A stretch of 64,000 bases of DNA from Nitrospira sp. Its GTDB lineage: Bacteria; Nitrospirota; Nitrospiria; Nitrospirales; Nitrospiraceae. The DNA lies in NCBI GenBank assembly GCA_022842445.1, contig JALHPO010000005.1:62001-126000 (forward strand), written 5' to 3'. Shown piece by piece: positions 40,673 through 50,199 of the stretch. How positions within the stretch are numbered: the stretch's first letter is position 1; each line of letters starts with the position of its first letter. The notes below the pieces were generated by a model. It ran no database searches and was not told the origin of the DNA. It was given only the letters and a program-made list of their open reading frames with translations. The translations under genes and the position numbers were made by a program.

Positions 40673-42517
40673 TTATCGCCGCTCATCCGGCGACCCTCCG
40701 GCCATCGCCGGAATGCCGTGCGGTAGCTCTCCCTTTGCCGCCCCATGACCCGCCTTGGCCTTGTCCCCCATCGTGGCGACCCAGAATATGAAGGCCACGA
40801 TCATACAGAACGAAAACGTACAGAACGCCATGATGAGCGATGCGCTGCCCAGTGCCGGGGAGTAGGCATACGGCGAGGAATCACGCATCACCCCATACAC
40901 ATGCCAATGGACTCGGGAAGAAGACCGCGCGTATCCCATCAGTGTCATGAGAAGGATGACCATGACCGCATTGAGGACCAGGGCATAGCCGGCTCGCGGC
41001 GGCATGCTGCCCCACACCATCTCTGTCGTCGTCTTGGCGCTCTTGAGCAAGAGCGCCGTCAACGGCGTGATCGTCAGAATGACGAAGATGACGATCAGCA
41101 CTTGCGAGGTGGAGAAATAATTGATGCGGACGATCGCCGGTACAAAATAGCCCCACACACCGAGGACGATGACGGCAATGCTCGCCAACACCAACACGGA
41201 ACCCATCACCGCCTTCCCAAACGTGGCCCACCCGGCCGTGTCTTGCTTACCAGCTCGCCAATACATGACGAAGCTCATGAAGGTAATGAGAATCATGAGG
41301 TTCGAGACGGTCATTTTGGCCGACATGACGCCGAGCACACCCAGCAGCGGATGGTGAGCTCCTCCCATTTTCTGGGCCTCTTCGATACTGGCCACGAGCG
41401 AATGCGGAGTCATCCACACCGCAAGGCACAACAGCAAGCTGACCAGCATCCAGAGCATCGGCTTCCGGTATTTACTCTCCGACCCTGGGATACGATAGGT
41501 AATCCCCAGCCAGAAATAATAGTTGGAGCCGAGAAAGAGCACGCCGATCAACATGGCCTGAATGATAAACAGCCAGGACAGGAATCCTCCCATCAACGTA
41601 ATACCCATCTGCTGGTTATACTGGTAGATTTCACGCATAAGCCAATAGCCGGCAAAGGGGAGGGCCAAGAGGCCGAACACGCCGATGAAGTTCCCGACAT
41701 AGCCCATCCAATCGTAATGTTCCCGTTCCTCTGTATTCCTGGAAGACAAATATCTGATTCCGGCATAGGCGCCGCAAATGTATCCGCCGAGCACAACGTT
41801 TGCGATAAGCCGATGGATATTGATCGGCCACCAGGTCGGATTCCATGTTGCAGCCCAGGCCCGCTCGATAGCGGTGCCGTCGGAAATAACCACCGGGCTG
41901 GACTGAAAAGTAGCCCAGGCATTGGGCACGATCATGATGAACAACGCGAAGAAGTTCAGCAGGAATCCCAGAAATATATGTAGTGTCTTCTTATTTCCCT
42001 CTTGCATGGCGTCCCAGCCATACCAATACAGATAGAGCGTGGCGGTTTCGAGCAGGAACAGCAAACAATAGAGGAGAAAAGACGGGAAGAAAATGTCCGT
42101 CAAGTAATTCATGAGTTTGGGATAGAACGCGACCAACAAGAACAACAGAATGCCGCCGAATAGCGCCGTAGTCGAATAGGCCGACGTCAGGAGCTTCGTG
42201 AACTCCTTGGCAAGCTTGTCATAACGCTTTTCGCCGCCTCTCCACGCGACGACCTCACACAACCAGGCAAAGATCGGCACTCCCAACACGAACCCGGCAA
42301 GCAAAAGGTGCAGCTGTGCAACGATCCAGATCAGATTCCGGCTGCCGATATACGGAATATCTCGATATTCGGTCGGGCCGGTCGTAGCGCCTTCTGCCGC
42401 CAAGCCGATTGAAGGAAGAGCCAGCCAGCCCGCGATCAGCAAGAGACCTGCAAGCCATCCGCCATGACCGCCGACGGCCCGAAGCGCTCGTTCAATCGTT
42501 CCGACCCCTTGTTGCAT
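40673..42517 (-). CDS. bd-like cytochrome oxidase subunit I (second copy)
   Basis: The 614-residue polytopic protein shares with the first copy the WIVAQ-x-H motif (His of the b595-like site), NIHR (His like H186 of CydA), the YDWMG block and SNYYFWLGI. Subunit I of cytochrome bd normally pairs with CydB; no CydB is present in the window. The quinol-loop GRQPW motif was not seen. It has extra histidines in TPHSLVASIEEAQKMGGAHH that the other copy lacks, so cofactors may differ. ATG 42517 follows AAGGTGA. Terminal oxidase or a membrane electron path are both possible. Confidence 0.8.
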   Translation of the reverse strand: MQQGVGTIERALRAVGGHGGWLAGLLLIAGWLALPSIGLAAEGATTGPTEYRDIPYIGSRNLIWIVAQLHLLLAGFVLGVPIFAWLCEVVAWRGGEKRYDKLAKEFTKLLTSAYSTTALFGGILLFLLVAFYPKLMNYLTDIFFPSFLLYCLLFLLETATLYLYWYGWDAMQEGNKKTLHIFLGFLLNFFALFIMIVPNAWATFQSSPVVISDGTAIERAWAATWNPTWWPINIHRLIANVVLGGYICGAYAGIRYLSSRNTEEREHYDWMGYVGNFIGVFGLLALPFAGYWLMREIYQYNQQMGITLMGGFLSWLFIIQAMLIGVLFLGSNYYFWLGITYRIPGSESKYRKPMLWMLVSLLLCLAVWMTPHSLVASIEEAQKMGGAHHPLLGVLGVMSAKMTVSNLMILITFMSFVMYWRAGKQDTAGWATFGKAVMGSVLVLASIAVIVLGVWGYFVPAIVRINYFSTSQVLIVIFVILTITPLTALLLKSAKTTTEMVWGSMPPRAGYALVLNAVMVILLMTLMGYARSSSRVHWHVYGVMRDSSPYAYSPALGSASLIMAFCTFSFCMIVAFIFWVATMGDKAKAGHGAAKGELPHGIPAMAGGSPDERR

Positions 42518-42553
42518 GGCACTCACCTTATCACCTCACAAACTACGGTTTCG

Positions 42554-43540
42554 TCACGGCAGAGGCATTGCGGTCTTTCCGCCATCGGCCTTGCCCTTGC
42601 CCTTTTCTTTCTCGTCTTGCCGATCCGCCTGCTGCTCCAGCGCCTCGACTTTCGTCGCCAGCGCGCCGATCTGCTGCTCACTGCGATTCAGCGTCTCGAT
42701 CGGCTTAAACGGTGCCTCAGCTTTGACGTCCGGCTTCTTGCAGCACTCGTGAGGGTGCGGCGTGGTCTCAGGAAGCACGGCCCAGAACAGCAGGCAGATG
42801 AGAACGCCTGTACCAGTGATTCCCGTCAGGAATAATCCCTGGTCCCTGGGAACGCGCATGAGATCCCAACGGACAATCAGCGCTTGATAATCGCCGGGCG
42901 CCTTCGGCGCGGCGGCGGCAATATCGCATACAATGCGGCCGATTGTCGAGACCCCAATTGTCAGCAGCACGATCAAGACCCCGAAAGCAATCGTCCCCCA
43001 GATCGTGACCTCAAGACCGATGCGCTCAGCAACCGGAAGCCCTGTGTCGAACAGACTTCGCAAGCTTTCGACTTGCGCAATCGAATGCGACGTGGACACG
43101 GCCGTCTCCGTGACGGCGCTGACGATAAACCACACGATCGGCAGGAAGAGGGCGCCGGCCACGGCCGACTTCCACCATAAGGTAAACCCGACTCCGTCTG
43201 GCGGCTCCTTCCGCAATCGCTCGAGAAGGTATGTTTTCCCCACAACACCGAATGCCCAGATATCGATGGGAATCGAGAAAAAAAACAGAATGGGCACCCC
43301 GGAGCCTTCCCCAAAATGCGAGCCAAACCACAACATAATAATCGGCATCGCCAGGATGGTAACGGGGCTGGCGAGCAACATGAGAAACGCAATACCCAGC
43401 CTGCCCTCAAACTGCATTGTGCCCATGGCGAATAGCAACACGGCCAACGCCAGCTTGATCGGCAAACCGGTCCAGCAAGCAGGCCAGAGGACTCCGAGTC
43501 CTATCTGTGTTGGCGACAAGGGTTCGCGTTCAGTAGCCAT
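42554..43540 (-). CDS. Polytopic membrane protein with C-terminal coiled coil
   Basis: The 328-residue protein has about seven membrane helices and a soluble C-terminal tail with Cys-Cys (HECCKKPDVKAE) and a coiled coil (LNRSEQQIGALATKVEALEQ). It lies between cytochrome b and the second bd-like gene. I do not recognise a family. Given its position it is probably a structural or assembly subunit of the respiratory complex. It has no heme-c motif. Confidence 0.6.
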   Translation of the reverse strand: MATEREPLSPTQIGLGVLWPACWTGLPIKLALAVLLFAMGTMQFEGRLGIAFLMLLASPVTILAMPIIMLWFGSHFGEGSGVPILFFFSIPIDIWAFGVVGKTYLLERLRKEPPDGVGFTLWWKSAVAGALFLPIVWFIVSAVTETAVSTSHSIAQVESLRSLFDTGLPVAERIGLEVTIWGTIAFGVLIVLLTIGVSTIGRIVCDIAAAAPKAPGDYQALIVRWDLMRVPRDQGLFLTGITGTGVLICLLFWAVLPETTPHPHECCKKPDVKAEAPFKPIETLNRSEQQIGALATKVEALEQQADRQDEKEKGKGKADGGKTAMPLP

Positions 43541-43573
43541 CGTGTTATTTACCGTGGCGCAACCGCACCACTC

Positions 43574-44686
43574 TTAATCGAGAAACTCGCGATTAATTAT
43601 CGAGGACACCGTGAATATTGCGATCATCGCCATGATGAAAATCCACGTGATGAGGGCAATCGGGCGCTTGAAAATATTCCGTTCCGGATCCTTGTCAAAA
43701 AATGGAAGCGCGACGAGCAAGAGCATGAACGCGACCGGCACCACAACGGCGCCCATCAATTGCCCGAACTCTCCCGAGAATATTTTCAACCGCAGCAATT
43801 GGAAATAAAACAAGAAATACCATTCCGGTTCGGGATGGTATTCGCCGGGATCGGGGGTCGCCTCATCGAGGAGTACGACCGGCTCCCAGAAGGCTAACCC
43901 GCAGATTGTTGCGAAGACCGCCGCCATCCCCACCATATCTTTCCAAATTTGTCGCGGGAAAAAGTAGTCGGTCTTGGCCTTGATCTCTTCCGGCGTGCCG
44001 CTGAACGGTCCGGCCGGCGCTGCAACGCGAAACAAAAACAGATGCAGCCCGGCGAGCGCCATCAGCGCCGCGGGCAGAATCATGACGTGAATGACGAAAA
44101 ACCGGCTCAGCGTCATTTGCCCTGGAGTCGGTCCGCCCTTGAGAAATCGAGCCAAGAAATCACCCAGTACCGGGACCTTATCCACCATCTCGACTCCCAC
44201 CGTCGTAGCCCAGTAGGCCCTCTGATCCCAAGGCAACAGGTACCCCGTAAATCCAAAACCGATAACGATTCCAAACAGCGCCAGGCCGACCAGCCATAGG
44301 AGTTCCCGTGGAGGCTTGTAGGCCCCCCAGAGAAAAACCTGAGACATATGGGCAATGACGCACACCACCATCGCGCTCGAACCCCAAAAGTGATAGCCCA
44401 GCAGAAACCATCCATAATCCACATCGTGAATGATGTACTGTGTACTGGCATAAGCATGGTCGGCCGTCGGCACATAGTAAAACATCAACAATATGCCGGT
44501 CAGGGCCTGCATGGCAAAGATAAAGAGCAAGATTGAGCCGAAGACATACGCCCAACGAGAGCCGCCGGGAATCGGCTCATTGAGCATCTTGGCCTGCATT
44601 TCTTTCAGGCCGACACGCGCATCAAGAAACAAAATAAGCTTCTCGACGGTCGTAGGCTGAGCGTTGGGAACCGACGGCTGTTCCAT
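43574..44686 (-). CDS. Cytochrome b of a bc-type complex
   Basis: The 370-residue protein combines the cytochrome b N- and C-terminal parts in one chain with about eight helices. It has the four heme-ligand His residues in GYHFWGSSAMVVCVIAH and FFVIHVMILPAALMALAGLH, the GYLLPWDQRAYWATTVG run and the quinol-oxidation motif PEPEWYFLFY. It would form the Qo and Qi sites of a quinol:cytochrome c reductase. It starts 5 bases after the Rieske gene stop. Confidence 0.93.
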   Translation of the reverse strand: MEQPSVPNAQPTTVEKLILFLDARVGLKEMQAKMLNEPIPGGSRWAYVFGSILLFIFAMQALTGILLMFYYVPTADHAYASTQYIIHDVDYGWFLLGYHFWGSSAMVVCVIAHMSQVFLWGAYKPPRELLWLVGLALFGIVIGFGFTGYLLPWDQRAYWATTVGVEMVDKVPVLGDFLARFLKGGPTPGQMTLSRFFVIHVMILPAALMALAGLHLFLFRVAAPAGPFSGTPEEIKAKTDYFFPRQIWKDMVGMAAVFATICGLAFWEPVVLLDEATPDPGEYHPEPEWYFLFYFQLLRLKIFSGEFGQLMGAVVVPVAFMLLLVALPFFDKDPERNIFKRPIALITWIFIMAMIAIFTVSSIINREFLD

Positions 44687-44691
44687 TTGGA

Positions 44692-45627
44692 TTAGACGAT
44701 CCGAATTTGAGACTTGACCCCGGCCTTGAATTCCATATCGACAACTTCGACTTCACCGCTTGCCGATACCCTGATCGGCAACGCATCGAGGGCACGTGGC
44801 GCCGGGCCATCAAGCACTTTCCCTGAGGCATCATAGATGCTCAAGTGACAGGGGCAGAGAAACACCTGCCCCAACGTCTTATGCTGTCTCCACTTGAAGG
44901 CGCACCCCAGGTGCGGGCACTTTCCGGAAAATGCGATATAGGGAAAATCCTTCTTATTGGTCCAGATCAGCTTGCCGAAAGCATCACGAAATTCCTGATC
45001 TTTCCCCTGATACACCTTGTCGCGCACTTCGGAACTCGCCTTCAGAACCCATACACTCTTTTCGACCTCGGATTCCGGCATGTAGGCTTCTTTGACCTTT
45101 TTCTTGTACTGAAACTGCACCCCAAGGTCATCCTGCTTGATTTTGCTGACATTGCCGACCTGAAGCCATTCGTTATCGAACGGCATATACATGGGCTTCA
45201 TGAGGAAGCGCAGAATCGGATAGGCCATCGGCAAGCCGATCAGAAATCCGATAACATGCGTGAAGTTCATGAAGAATGTCCGGCGCTTCACGTCCTTTTC
45301 GAGTGCGGGGAACGGCACCAACACTTCCCCCGGAGTCACATGCAGATCATCTTCGAGGTGCGAAATTTCAACCTCGTGAGTTGTCACATAATCATCCCGC
45401 CTGAACGGGGGTAAGGCGGCAATGTCGGAGGAGGGCGCACGCAGCTCAACCAGATCTTCCATGACGGCTTGGACATGGCCCATCCCGACCTGCCGCTCGC
45501 CGCTGCCGTTCATGGACACGACGATATGGCTGATCTCGTGAGACAACGGGTCAAGGACGACTTTCGTCACTTCACCGATATCGCGGTCCGTACAGCGAAC
45601 CTTTGATTTCAACTTGGGCTGTTGCAT
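44692..45627 (-). CDS. Rieske [2Fe-2S] protein with N-terminal PRC-barrel
   Basis: The 311-residue protein has an N-terminal PRC-barrel-like domain (about 5-75, KVRCTDRDIGEVTKVVLDPL), one membrane helix (about 122-140) and a C-terminal Rieske domain. The cluster motifs are CPHLGC (about 238-243) and CPCHLSIYD (about 258-266). A PRC-barrel on a Rieske protein is an unusual fusion; it may assist assembly or bind another subunit. Its ATG overlaps the upstream stop by one base. Confidence 0.9.
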   Translation of the reverse strand: MQQPKLKSKVRCTDRDIGEVTKVVLDPLSHEISHIVVSMNGSGERQVGMGHVQAVMEDLVELRAPSSDIAALPPFRRDDYVTTHEVEISHLEDDLHVTPGEVLVPFPALEKDVKRRTFFMNFTHVIGFLIGLPMAYPILRFLMKPMYMPFDNEWLQVGNVSKIKQDDLGVQFQYKKKVKEAYMPESEVEKSVWVLKASSEVRDKVYQGKDQEFRDAFGKLIWTNKKDFPYIAFSGKCPHLGCAFKWRQHKTLGQVFLCPCHLSIYDASGKVLDGPAPRALDALPIRVSASGEVEVVDMEFKAGVKSQIRIV

Positions 45628-46448
45628 TACTTCTTCTTGATCGGAATCGGCGTATCCACCGCTGTATTCTTAAAGGTATTCAGCCAGGTTGCCAGCGCGG
45701 TGATTTCGCCATCGCTCATCACATCCTTGAACTTGTCCGGCATCCGACCCTTTTCCCATTCCTTTTCAAATCCGGTGGCCATGTAGCTTTTGGGGTCCAT
45801 AATCTTTTGCTTGATCTGATCAACTGTCAGGTGCGTACCGATATTGTCCAGCTCAGGGCCTCGCTTTTTCCCGCCATCGCCTCTCAACTTGTGGCAGTTG
45901 TAGCACTCTTGCAGCTGCCATTGCTCCTCCCCGACTTTCAAGATATCACCCCCCGAAGCCCCGCCCGGAGCAGGCACGGATGCAGTCACCGGAGCGGCTC
46001 CTCCCGGCTGCGGAACCGTCGCCAAACCACTGCCCAAAGCTTTGATCCGTGCCTCCAGCTCTTTTACCTTTTGGTCGAGTTCCTTCGCTCGCTGAATCAC
46101 CTCGTCTGCCTTCCAGGGATCCAACGGATTACCCGACTTGGCGCTGCCAAGAACCTTGGCAGTCTTTCCCTTTTCATCTTCTGGGTCGAACTGCGGCAAG
46201 AGCGACGCGCCGGCACCGTAGCCGACACAGAGAAGGCCAAAGAACAGAAGAACGGAGAGAGCCGCACCCCACCCGCTTTGCGGCTTCATCGACGGGAGAT
46301 CCAGCAGGAGGAACACGACCGTACCGACGGCAGCGTAGCTAAAAAACGCCCACTGGAAGACCGGAGGAAATCCCATGGCCTTTGCCGTGAACCAGAGACC
46401 ACCACCGACCACGAGGCCGATAACGAGTTTGAACATCGCTTTCCCCAT
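45627..46448 (-). CDS. Cytochrome c with membrane segments and coiled coil
   Basis: The 273-residue protein has three N-terminal helices (about 5-25, 32-50 and 62-82), a coiled coil (about 110-140, VIQRAKELDQKVKELEARIK), a Pro/Ala/Gly-rich linker and a monoheme domain with CYNCHKLRGDGGK. The likely Met ligand is in GRMPDKFK. It is the cytochrome c partner encoded next to the Rieske and cytochrome b genes and would take the role of cytochrome c1. A GAGGAG site precedes the ATG. Confidence 0.87.
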   Translation of the reverse strand: MGKAMFKLVIGLVVGGGLWFTAKAMGFPPVFQWAFFSYAAVGTVVFLLLDLPSMKPQSGWGAALSVLLFFGLLCVGYGAGASLLPQFDPEDEKGKTAKVLGSAKSGNPLDPWKADEVIQRAKELDQKVKELEARIKALGSGLATVPQPGGAAPVTASVPAPGGASGGDILKVGEEQWQLQECYNCHKLRGDGGKKRGPELDNIGTHLTVDQIKQKIMDPKSYMATGFEKEWEKGRMPDKFKDVMSDGEITALATWLNTFKNTAVDTPIPIKKK

Positions 46449-46518
46449 AAGAACTCCTCGTGTTTGGCCCTACCGGCTACGGATGCACGTTATTGGAATG
46501 AACCGATGGGACCGATTC

Positions 46519-48231
46519 TTACTTGGTTCCGGCGGGAACGGGGCTACCCTCTGGCTCGCGACCTTTCAATTCGACTGGCCGGAGCGCAACGAACACGGCT
46601 ACGCTCACGACAATGAAAAAGACGACGGTAATCCCCGTAATCAACCAGGCAGAATACGACAGCGTAGGCGTAAACGATTCCGCCGTGAAGTCCGGTATCA
46701 AGTTATACGTATGGAAAAACTTGCGCAGGAGCGACCGAACCGCCCCCATCAACCCCATTGCCCAAATAGATGTGAACGCTAAGAAAATGAGGACGAATTG
46801 GGAGATCCCATCGATCTTGCCCCACGCGATGGTCCCCTGCCGGATCGCTTTGCCATAGAGGATATAATTGATCGTTGTGGCAAACACGAGCGAGAAGATC
46901 GCGCCAAGCTTCGTCGGCATCTTTCCAAGAAAATCCCACGACTCCGGCAATTGAAGGTCGTCCAGCATCCTGGCACCAGTAGCCGCAAAGCCGTTAGGGG
47001 TCAGCCAGATCGCATCACTCACCACCACCATCAAGAATCCGATTTTCATCACCGTGTGCACCGAGACCGTCACTGGAATGAAACGACCGAGAATAAACGG
47101 CGCCAGGGCCAACGGAATAAGAATGGCCAGCGACATCGGTTCGGGAATCCAATAGGTCGTCAACCCCCAAATCGCGACGGGAGGAAACAGCACCATCACG
47201 ATGGGAGCCAGAACGGTCATCCTCACCTGCTCGACTCCCTGGATACGCCTTAAACTGAGCCATACATAATAGTTGCAACCCAGGAACATCAGTCCGACAA
47301 TCGCACCCTGCATCTCAAAGAACATCGAAAGCTGCTCAACCATCATGTATTGGCAGAATGAAAAATCGTAGTCGCACATCTGATATGCCAACAGAAGCCC
47401 GGTAAAGGGCTGAAGGAGCATCGCACCCACCGCGATCAAGTTTCCAGCAAACCCCATCCAATCGTAATAGGCTCGCTCTTCTTGATTTTTCGCTCCCATG
47501 TGCATGTAGGCGGCGATCAGGCCTACAACAAAGCCTCCGAATGCGATATTCCCGTCGATCCGATGGATGTTCATCGGCATCCAGCTCGCGTTGGCAATCT
47601 TGTCCCACAAGGTCGCCGCAGCCAGGGCCTCCATCGGAGAAATCCCTTCTTCTTTCACAGGCGTATTCATGAACGATGTCGGGCCGTTAATCGCGAACAT
47701 GGTAGCCATGCAGAGCAGATTCAGCAGCACGCCAAGGGCGATGTGCCGGCCCTTCTTCTCACCCTTCCAGGCATCCCAGGTATAGAAATACGCGTACAGC
47801 GCAATTGTCCCGAGAATGAACATCAGCGGGTAAATCACTGCAAACACGAGATAGAATTGATTGATGAACCAGGTGGTGAACTGCGGGTAGGTCGCAAGAA
47901 GCACAAAAATAAAAAGGCCGCCAGTGAGGGCCGTCAGGCTGAACAGAATAACGGTGATCTTGGTGACCTCTTTGGCCATGCGATCATACCGCAGATCCTG
48001 CTTGCGGTACCCTAGCCACTCCGCCATGACGACAAAGATCGGAGCGCCGAGGATGAAGGCGCCAAGCAGCGTGTGGAACTGGGCCACGATCCAGACTGCG
48101 GCCCGATTCCCCGTGTACGGAAACTCCACGGAAGGCGAACCCGGCGTCTGTGCATAAACACCGGCCACACCAGTCACACAGAGCGCGAGAAACGCAACGA
48201 AAGTCACGAGATGACGAATTGGTATAGTCAC
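46519..48231 (-). CDS. bd-like cytochrome oxidase subunit I (first copy)
   Basis: The 570-residue polytopic protein has a signal-like start (FVAFLALCVTGVAGVYAQ), then WIVAQFHTLLGAFILG with the b595-like His, MPMNIHRIDGNIAFGG with the CydA H186-like His, YDWMGFAGN and CNYYVWLSL. GRQPW and a typical quinol loop are missing, and no cydB lies in the cluster. The GTG at 48231 follows CGAGGC and fits the signal peptide. A candidate terminal oxidase of a kind associated with nitrite-oxidising Nitrospira; direct oxygen chemistry cannot be shown from sequence. Confidence 0.8.
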   Translation of the reverse strand: MTIPIRHLVTFVAFLALCVTGVAGVYAQTPGSPSVEFPYTGNRAAVWIVAQFHTLLGAFILGAPIFVVMAEWLGYRKQDLRYDRMAKEVTKITVILFSLTALTGGLFIFVLLATYPQFTTWFINQFYLVFAVIYPLMFILGTIALYAYFYTWDAWKGEKKGRHIALGVLLNLLCMATMFAINGPTSFMNTPVKEEGISPMEALAAATLWDKIANASWMPMNIHRIDGNIAFGGFVVGLIAAYMHMGAKNQEERAYYDWMGFAGNLIAVGAMLLQPFTGLLLAYQMCDYDFSFCQYMMVEQLSMFFEMQGAIVGLMFLGCNYYVWLSLRRIQGVEQVRMTVLAPIVMVLFPPVAIWGLTTYWIPEPMSLAILIPLALAPFILGRFIPVTVSVHTVMKIGFLMVVVSDAIWLTPNGFAATGARMLDDLQLPESWDFLGKMPTKLGAIFSLVFATTINYILYGKAIRQGTIAWGKIDGISQFVLIFLAFTSIWAMGLMGAVRSLLRKFFHTYNLIPDFTAESFTPTLSYSAWLITGITVVFFIVVSVAVFVALRPVELKGREPEGSPVPAGTK

Positions 48232-48281
48232 GATGCCTCGACGCTTATTGTAAACGATCGTCACCGACAGCTCGACTCGCG

Positions 48282-48788
48282 CTACCGTGTCTCAGTCGAA
48301 GCCACTGCGATGGTGCCGGCATCGACCCACTGCTTCTTCTCCTCGTTCCAAACCTTCCCCGACAGCGCAAAGGTGCGCTCGAACAGCACCAGCTTCCAGA
48401 TATCCTCTTCCGAGAGCTTACTCTTCCAGCCCTTCATCCTCGTATCCGGCACACCCTCGGAAATCCGCCAGAACCACGCGGAGTCGGAGTAAAGCTTCAT
48501 GCGCTCGCCGTTACGAAAATCCGTGGCGCCCGCCTTAACCGGCTTGCCGTCTTTTCCATGGCAACTGGAGCAATTCACGTCAGGGTTGGCCTCGCCCATA
48601 TAAATCTTCCGACCCTGTTCAACCTTCTCGGCATTCCCCCACCAATCTGAAGGCATATGCTTTTCGGCATACTCAGCAGGAGTCGGTGGGGGAGGAACGA
48701 TGGGCCCTTCTCCGCCGCCGCCACAGCCGGCCAGCAATCCAATACCCGTTATCAATACTGCATGAACAGCTACCAGTTTGATTTTCAC
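48282..48788 (-). CDS. Monoheme cytochrome c lipoprotein
   Basis: The 168-residue precursor starts at a GTG (48788) after AAGGGGC. It has a lipoprotein signal ending GLLAGCG, a Pro-rich linker (IVPPPPTPAEY) and one heme site CSSCHGKDGKPV. The Met ligand is probably in DTRMKGWK. It is the first gene of the respiratory cluster and would be an electron carrier at the membrane surface. The gap to the next gene is 50 bases. Confidence 0.87.
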   Translation of the reverse strand: MKIKLVAVHAVLITGIGLLAGCGGGGEGPIVPPPPTPAEYAEKHMPSDWWGNAEKVEQGRKIYMGEANPDVNCSSCHGKDGKPVKAGATDFRNGERMKLYSDSAWFWRISEGVPDTRMKGWKSKLSEEDIWKLVLFERTFALSGKVWNEEKKQWVDAGTIAVASTETR

Positions 48789-48825
48789 TACGCCCCTTCG
48801 CTCTCTAAAAGAACACATTAACACA

Positions 48826-48869
48826 AAAAAACGCTTCTACCGGGATGACGACATCCCCGCAAAAGCGTC
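48826..48869 (-). terminator. Rho-independent terminator of the upstream membrane-protein gene
   Basis: On the minus strand ACGCTT (48869-48864) pairs with AAGCGT (48837-48832), with an inner stem GGGATG/CATCCC, and the outer arm runs into a T7 tract (complement of 48826-48832). It lies about 100 bases after the stop of the 48971-49510 gene and marks the start of the cytochrome cluster as a separate transcription unit. Confidence 0.85.
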
Positions 48870-48970
48870 AATGATTACGACCATCTGCGCTATTCCGCGC
48901 ACGGGACCTCGCCCACGCATCAACTAGTCCGGCGAGGAGCCCCGTAAGCCCCACGAACCGTCATCGGTGA

Positions 48971-49510
48971 TTACGTCTTTCGTTTCCCCTGCGATTTCCC
49001 ATTGGCCCGTTCATACTTCCGCTGCGAACGGACTACTTTCATCGCGACGACCCCCCCGGCCGCCGCTGCCACCGCCCCGACTCCCCACCAAAGCCAGGCA
49101 GGAGGAGCGCTCGTGTCACAGCCGGTCCCGAAGTTGACTTTAAGCTTTCGCTCAGCTTCCAAGTCCTTGGGGTCAAACTGAATCTTATGGTTCTGCTGCT
49201 CTCCCTTCGCTTCCACCAGAAGCGGATCGCCTAAATTGTCGTTATGAAGATGAAACGCAGCCTTATAGTACCCATCCCCGTTTGTCTTGACGACCTGCCC
49301 GTAAGAAATCTTCGTATCTTTTACAAGAACCTCGGTATCTGCGATTCCCTTCCCATCCGCTCCACAGACATAACCTTCAACCGTGAACCGATGGTCGGCT
49401 TCGTGGGTGGCCATGACCACAGAAGGAAACAGGGCACTCTGCACTGCATAGCCTGCGAGAGCGACCAGCCAGACCCTACTCCATCCATCACGTTTCAAAC
49501 TGAATTGCAT
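48971..49510 (-). CDS. Secreted carboxypeptidase-regulatory-like domain protein with C-terminal anchor
   Basis: The 179-residue precursor has a signal peptide (VWLVALAGYAVQSALFPSV), a beta-sandwich resembling the carboxypeptidase-regulatory fold (FTVEGYVCGADGKGIADTEV, TNGDGYYKAAFHLHN) and a C-terminal membrane helix (WLWWGVGAVAAAAGGVVAMK) followed by a basic tail. Two cysteines could form a disulfide. It is just upstream of the cytochrome cluster but separated by a terminator. Its role is unknown. Confidence 0.72.
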   Translation of the reverse strand: MQFSLKRDGWSRVWLVALAGYAVQSALFPSVVMATHEADHRFTVEGYVCGADGKGIADTEVLVKDTKISYGQVVKTNGDGYYKAAFHLHNDNLGDPLLVEAKGEQQNHKIQFDPKDLEAERKLKVNFGTGCDTSAPPAWLWWGVGAVAAAAGGVVAMKVVRSQRKYERANGKSQGKRKT

Positions 49511-49718
49511 TCTTACCGGTCGCTCGCGAGCCCGACTCTCACAAAACTGCACGCTTCACTACGACGAGCACCTATAAGTTTAGAGCGCGATTTTCTAACA
49601 TAGGCCCCCCTGTTTGTCAACGACAGGAATAGGCGTTATTGAGCAGAAACCGATAGTGTTTCTGGGTAGTCTGGACCGACTCCCAGGAGACTGAGGGGAG
49701 GGAAACGGAAGCCCCGGT

Positions 49719-50111
49719 TCAGAGGAGTCCGCGCATGCGCGCATCTTCTTCGACGCGAGCGGCCTCCACACGGCGTTCTGACTCTTTTTTCGACGCCCAC
49801 GCTTCCCACGACTTCCCGTTCGCCGTGTCTTCACCGGTAAAGGCAATCGAGGCGATCGACGCGTAGGGGATGGTGCGAGGGGAGGGATCATCCTGGGGAA
49901 AGAATTCGATGGAGGGTGGCTCGCCGCTGGCGTGGCGGTTGAAAAGAAATCCCACGATGGACTCGCCCGACGTAAGGCCGAGCGTCACATCGCCACGGTA
50001 GTCGAACGCAAACTCAATGGCTTCCGCTCTTTCTTGTTCCGTAGCCGGCGTAAACTTACGGCCTTCGAGTGAATCCGGCGCACTGGGCGTATGGTTCTTC
50101 GTGTCGGTCAT
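49719..50111 (-). CDS. Hypothetical soluble protein next to hpnH
   Basis: The 130-residue protein has a beta-rich centre (AFDYRGDVTLGLTSGESIVGFLF, RTIPYASIASIAFTGEDT) and an Arg/Glu-rich helical end. The frame is open 18 codons further upstream, but MTDTKNHTPS at 50111 is the better start. I do not recognise a family. Conserved position beside hpnH would be needed to suggest a hopanoid role; that cannot be checked here. Confidence 0.6.
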   Translation of the reverse strand: MTDTKNHTPSAPDSLEGRKFTPATEQERAEAIEFAFDYRGDVTLGLTSGESIVGFLFNRHASGEPPSIEFFPQDDPSPRTIPYASIASIAFTGEDTANGKSWEAWASKKESERRVEAARVEEDARMRGLL

Positions 50112-50199
50112 CTTGCAATCATCGTTCGTGACACGTGCTTCGCGAAGCGCGGACAACTCCTGCAAGCGACAAGATCCGATGGACGCTTCACGGACATAG

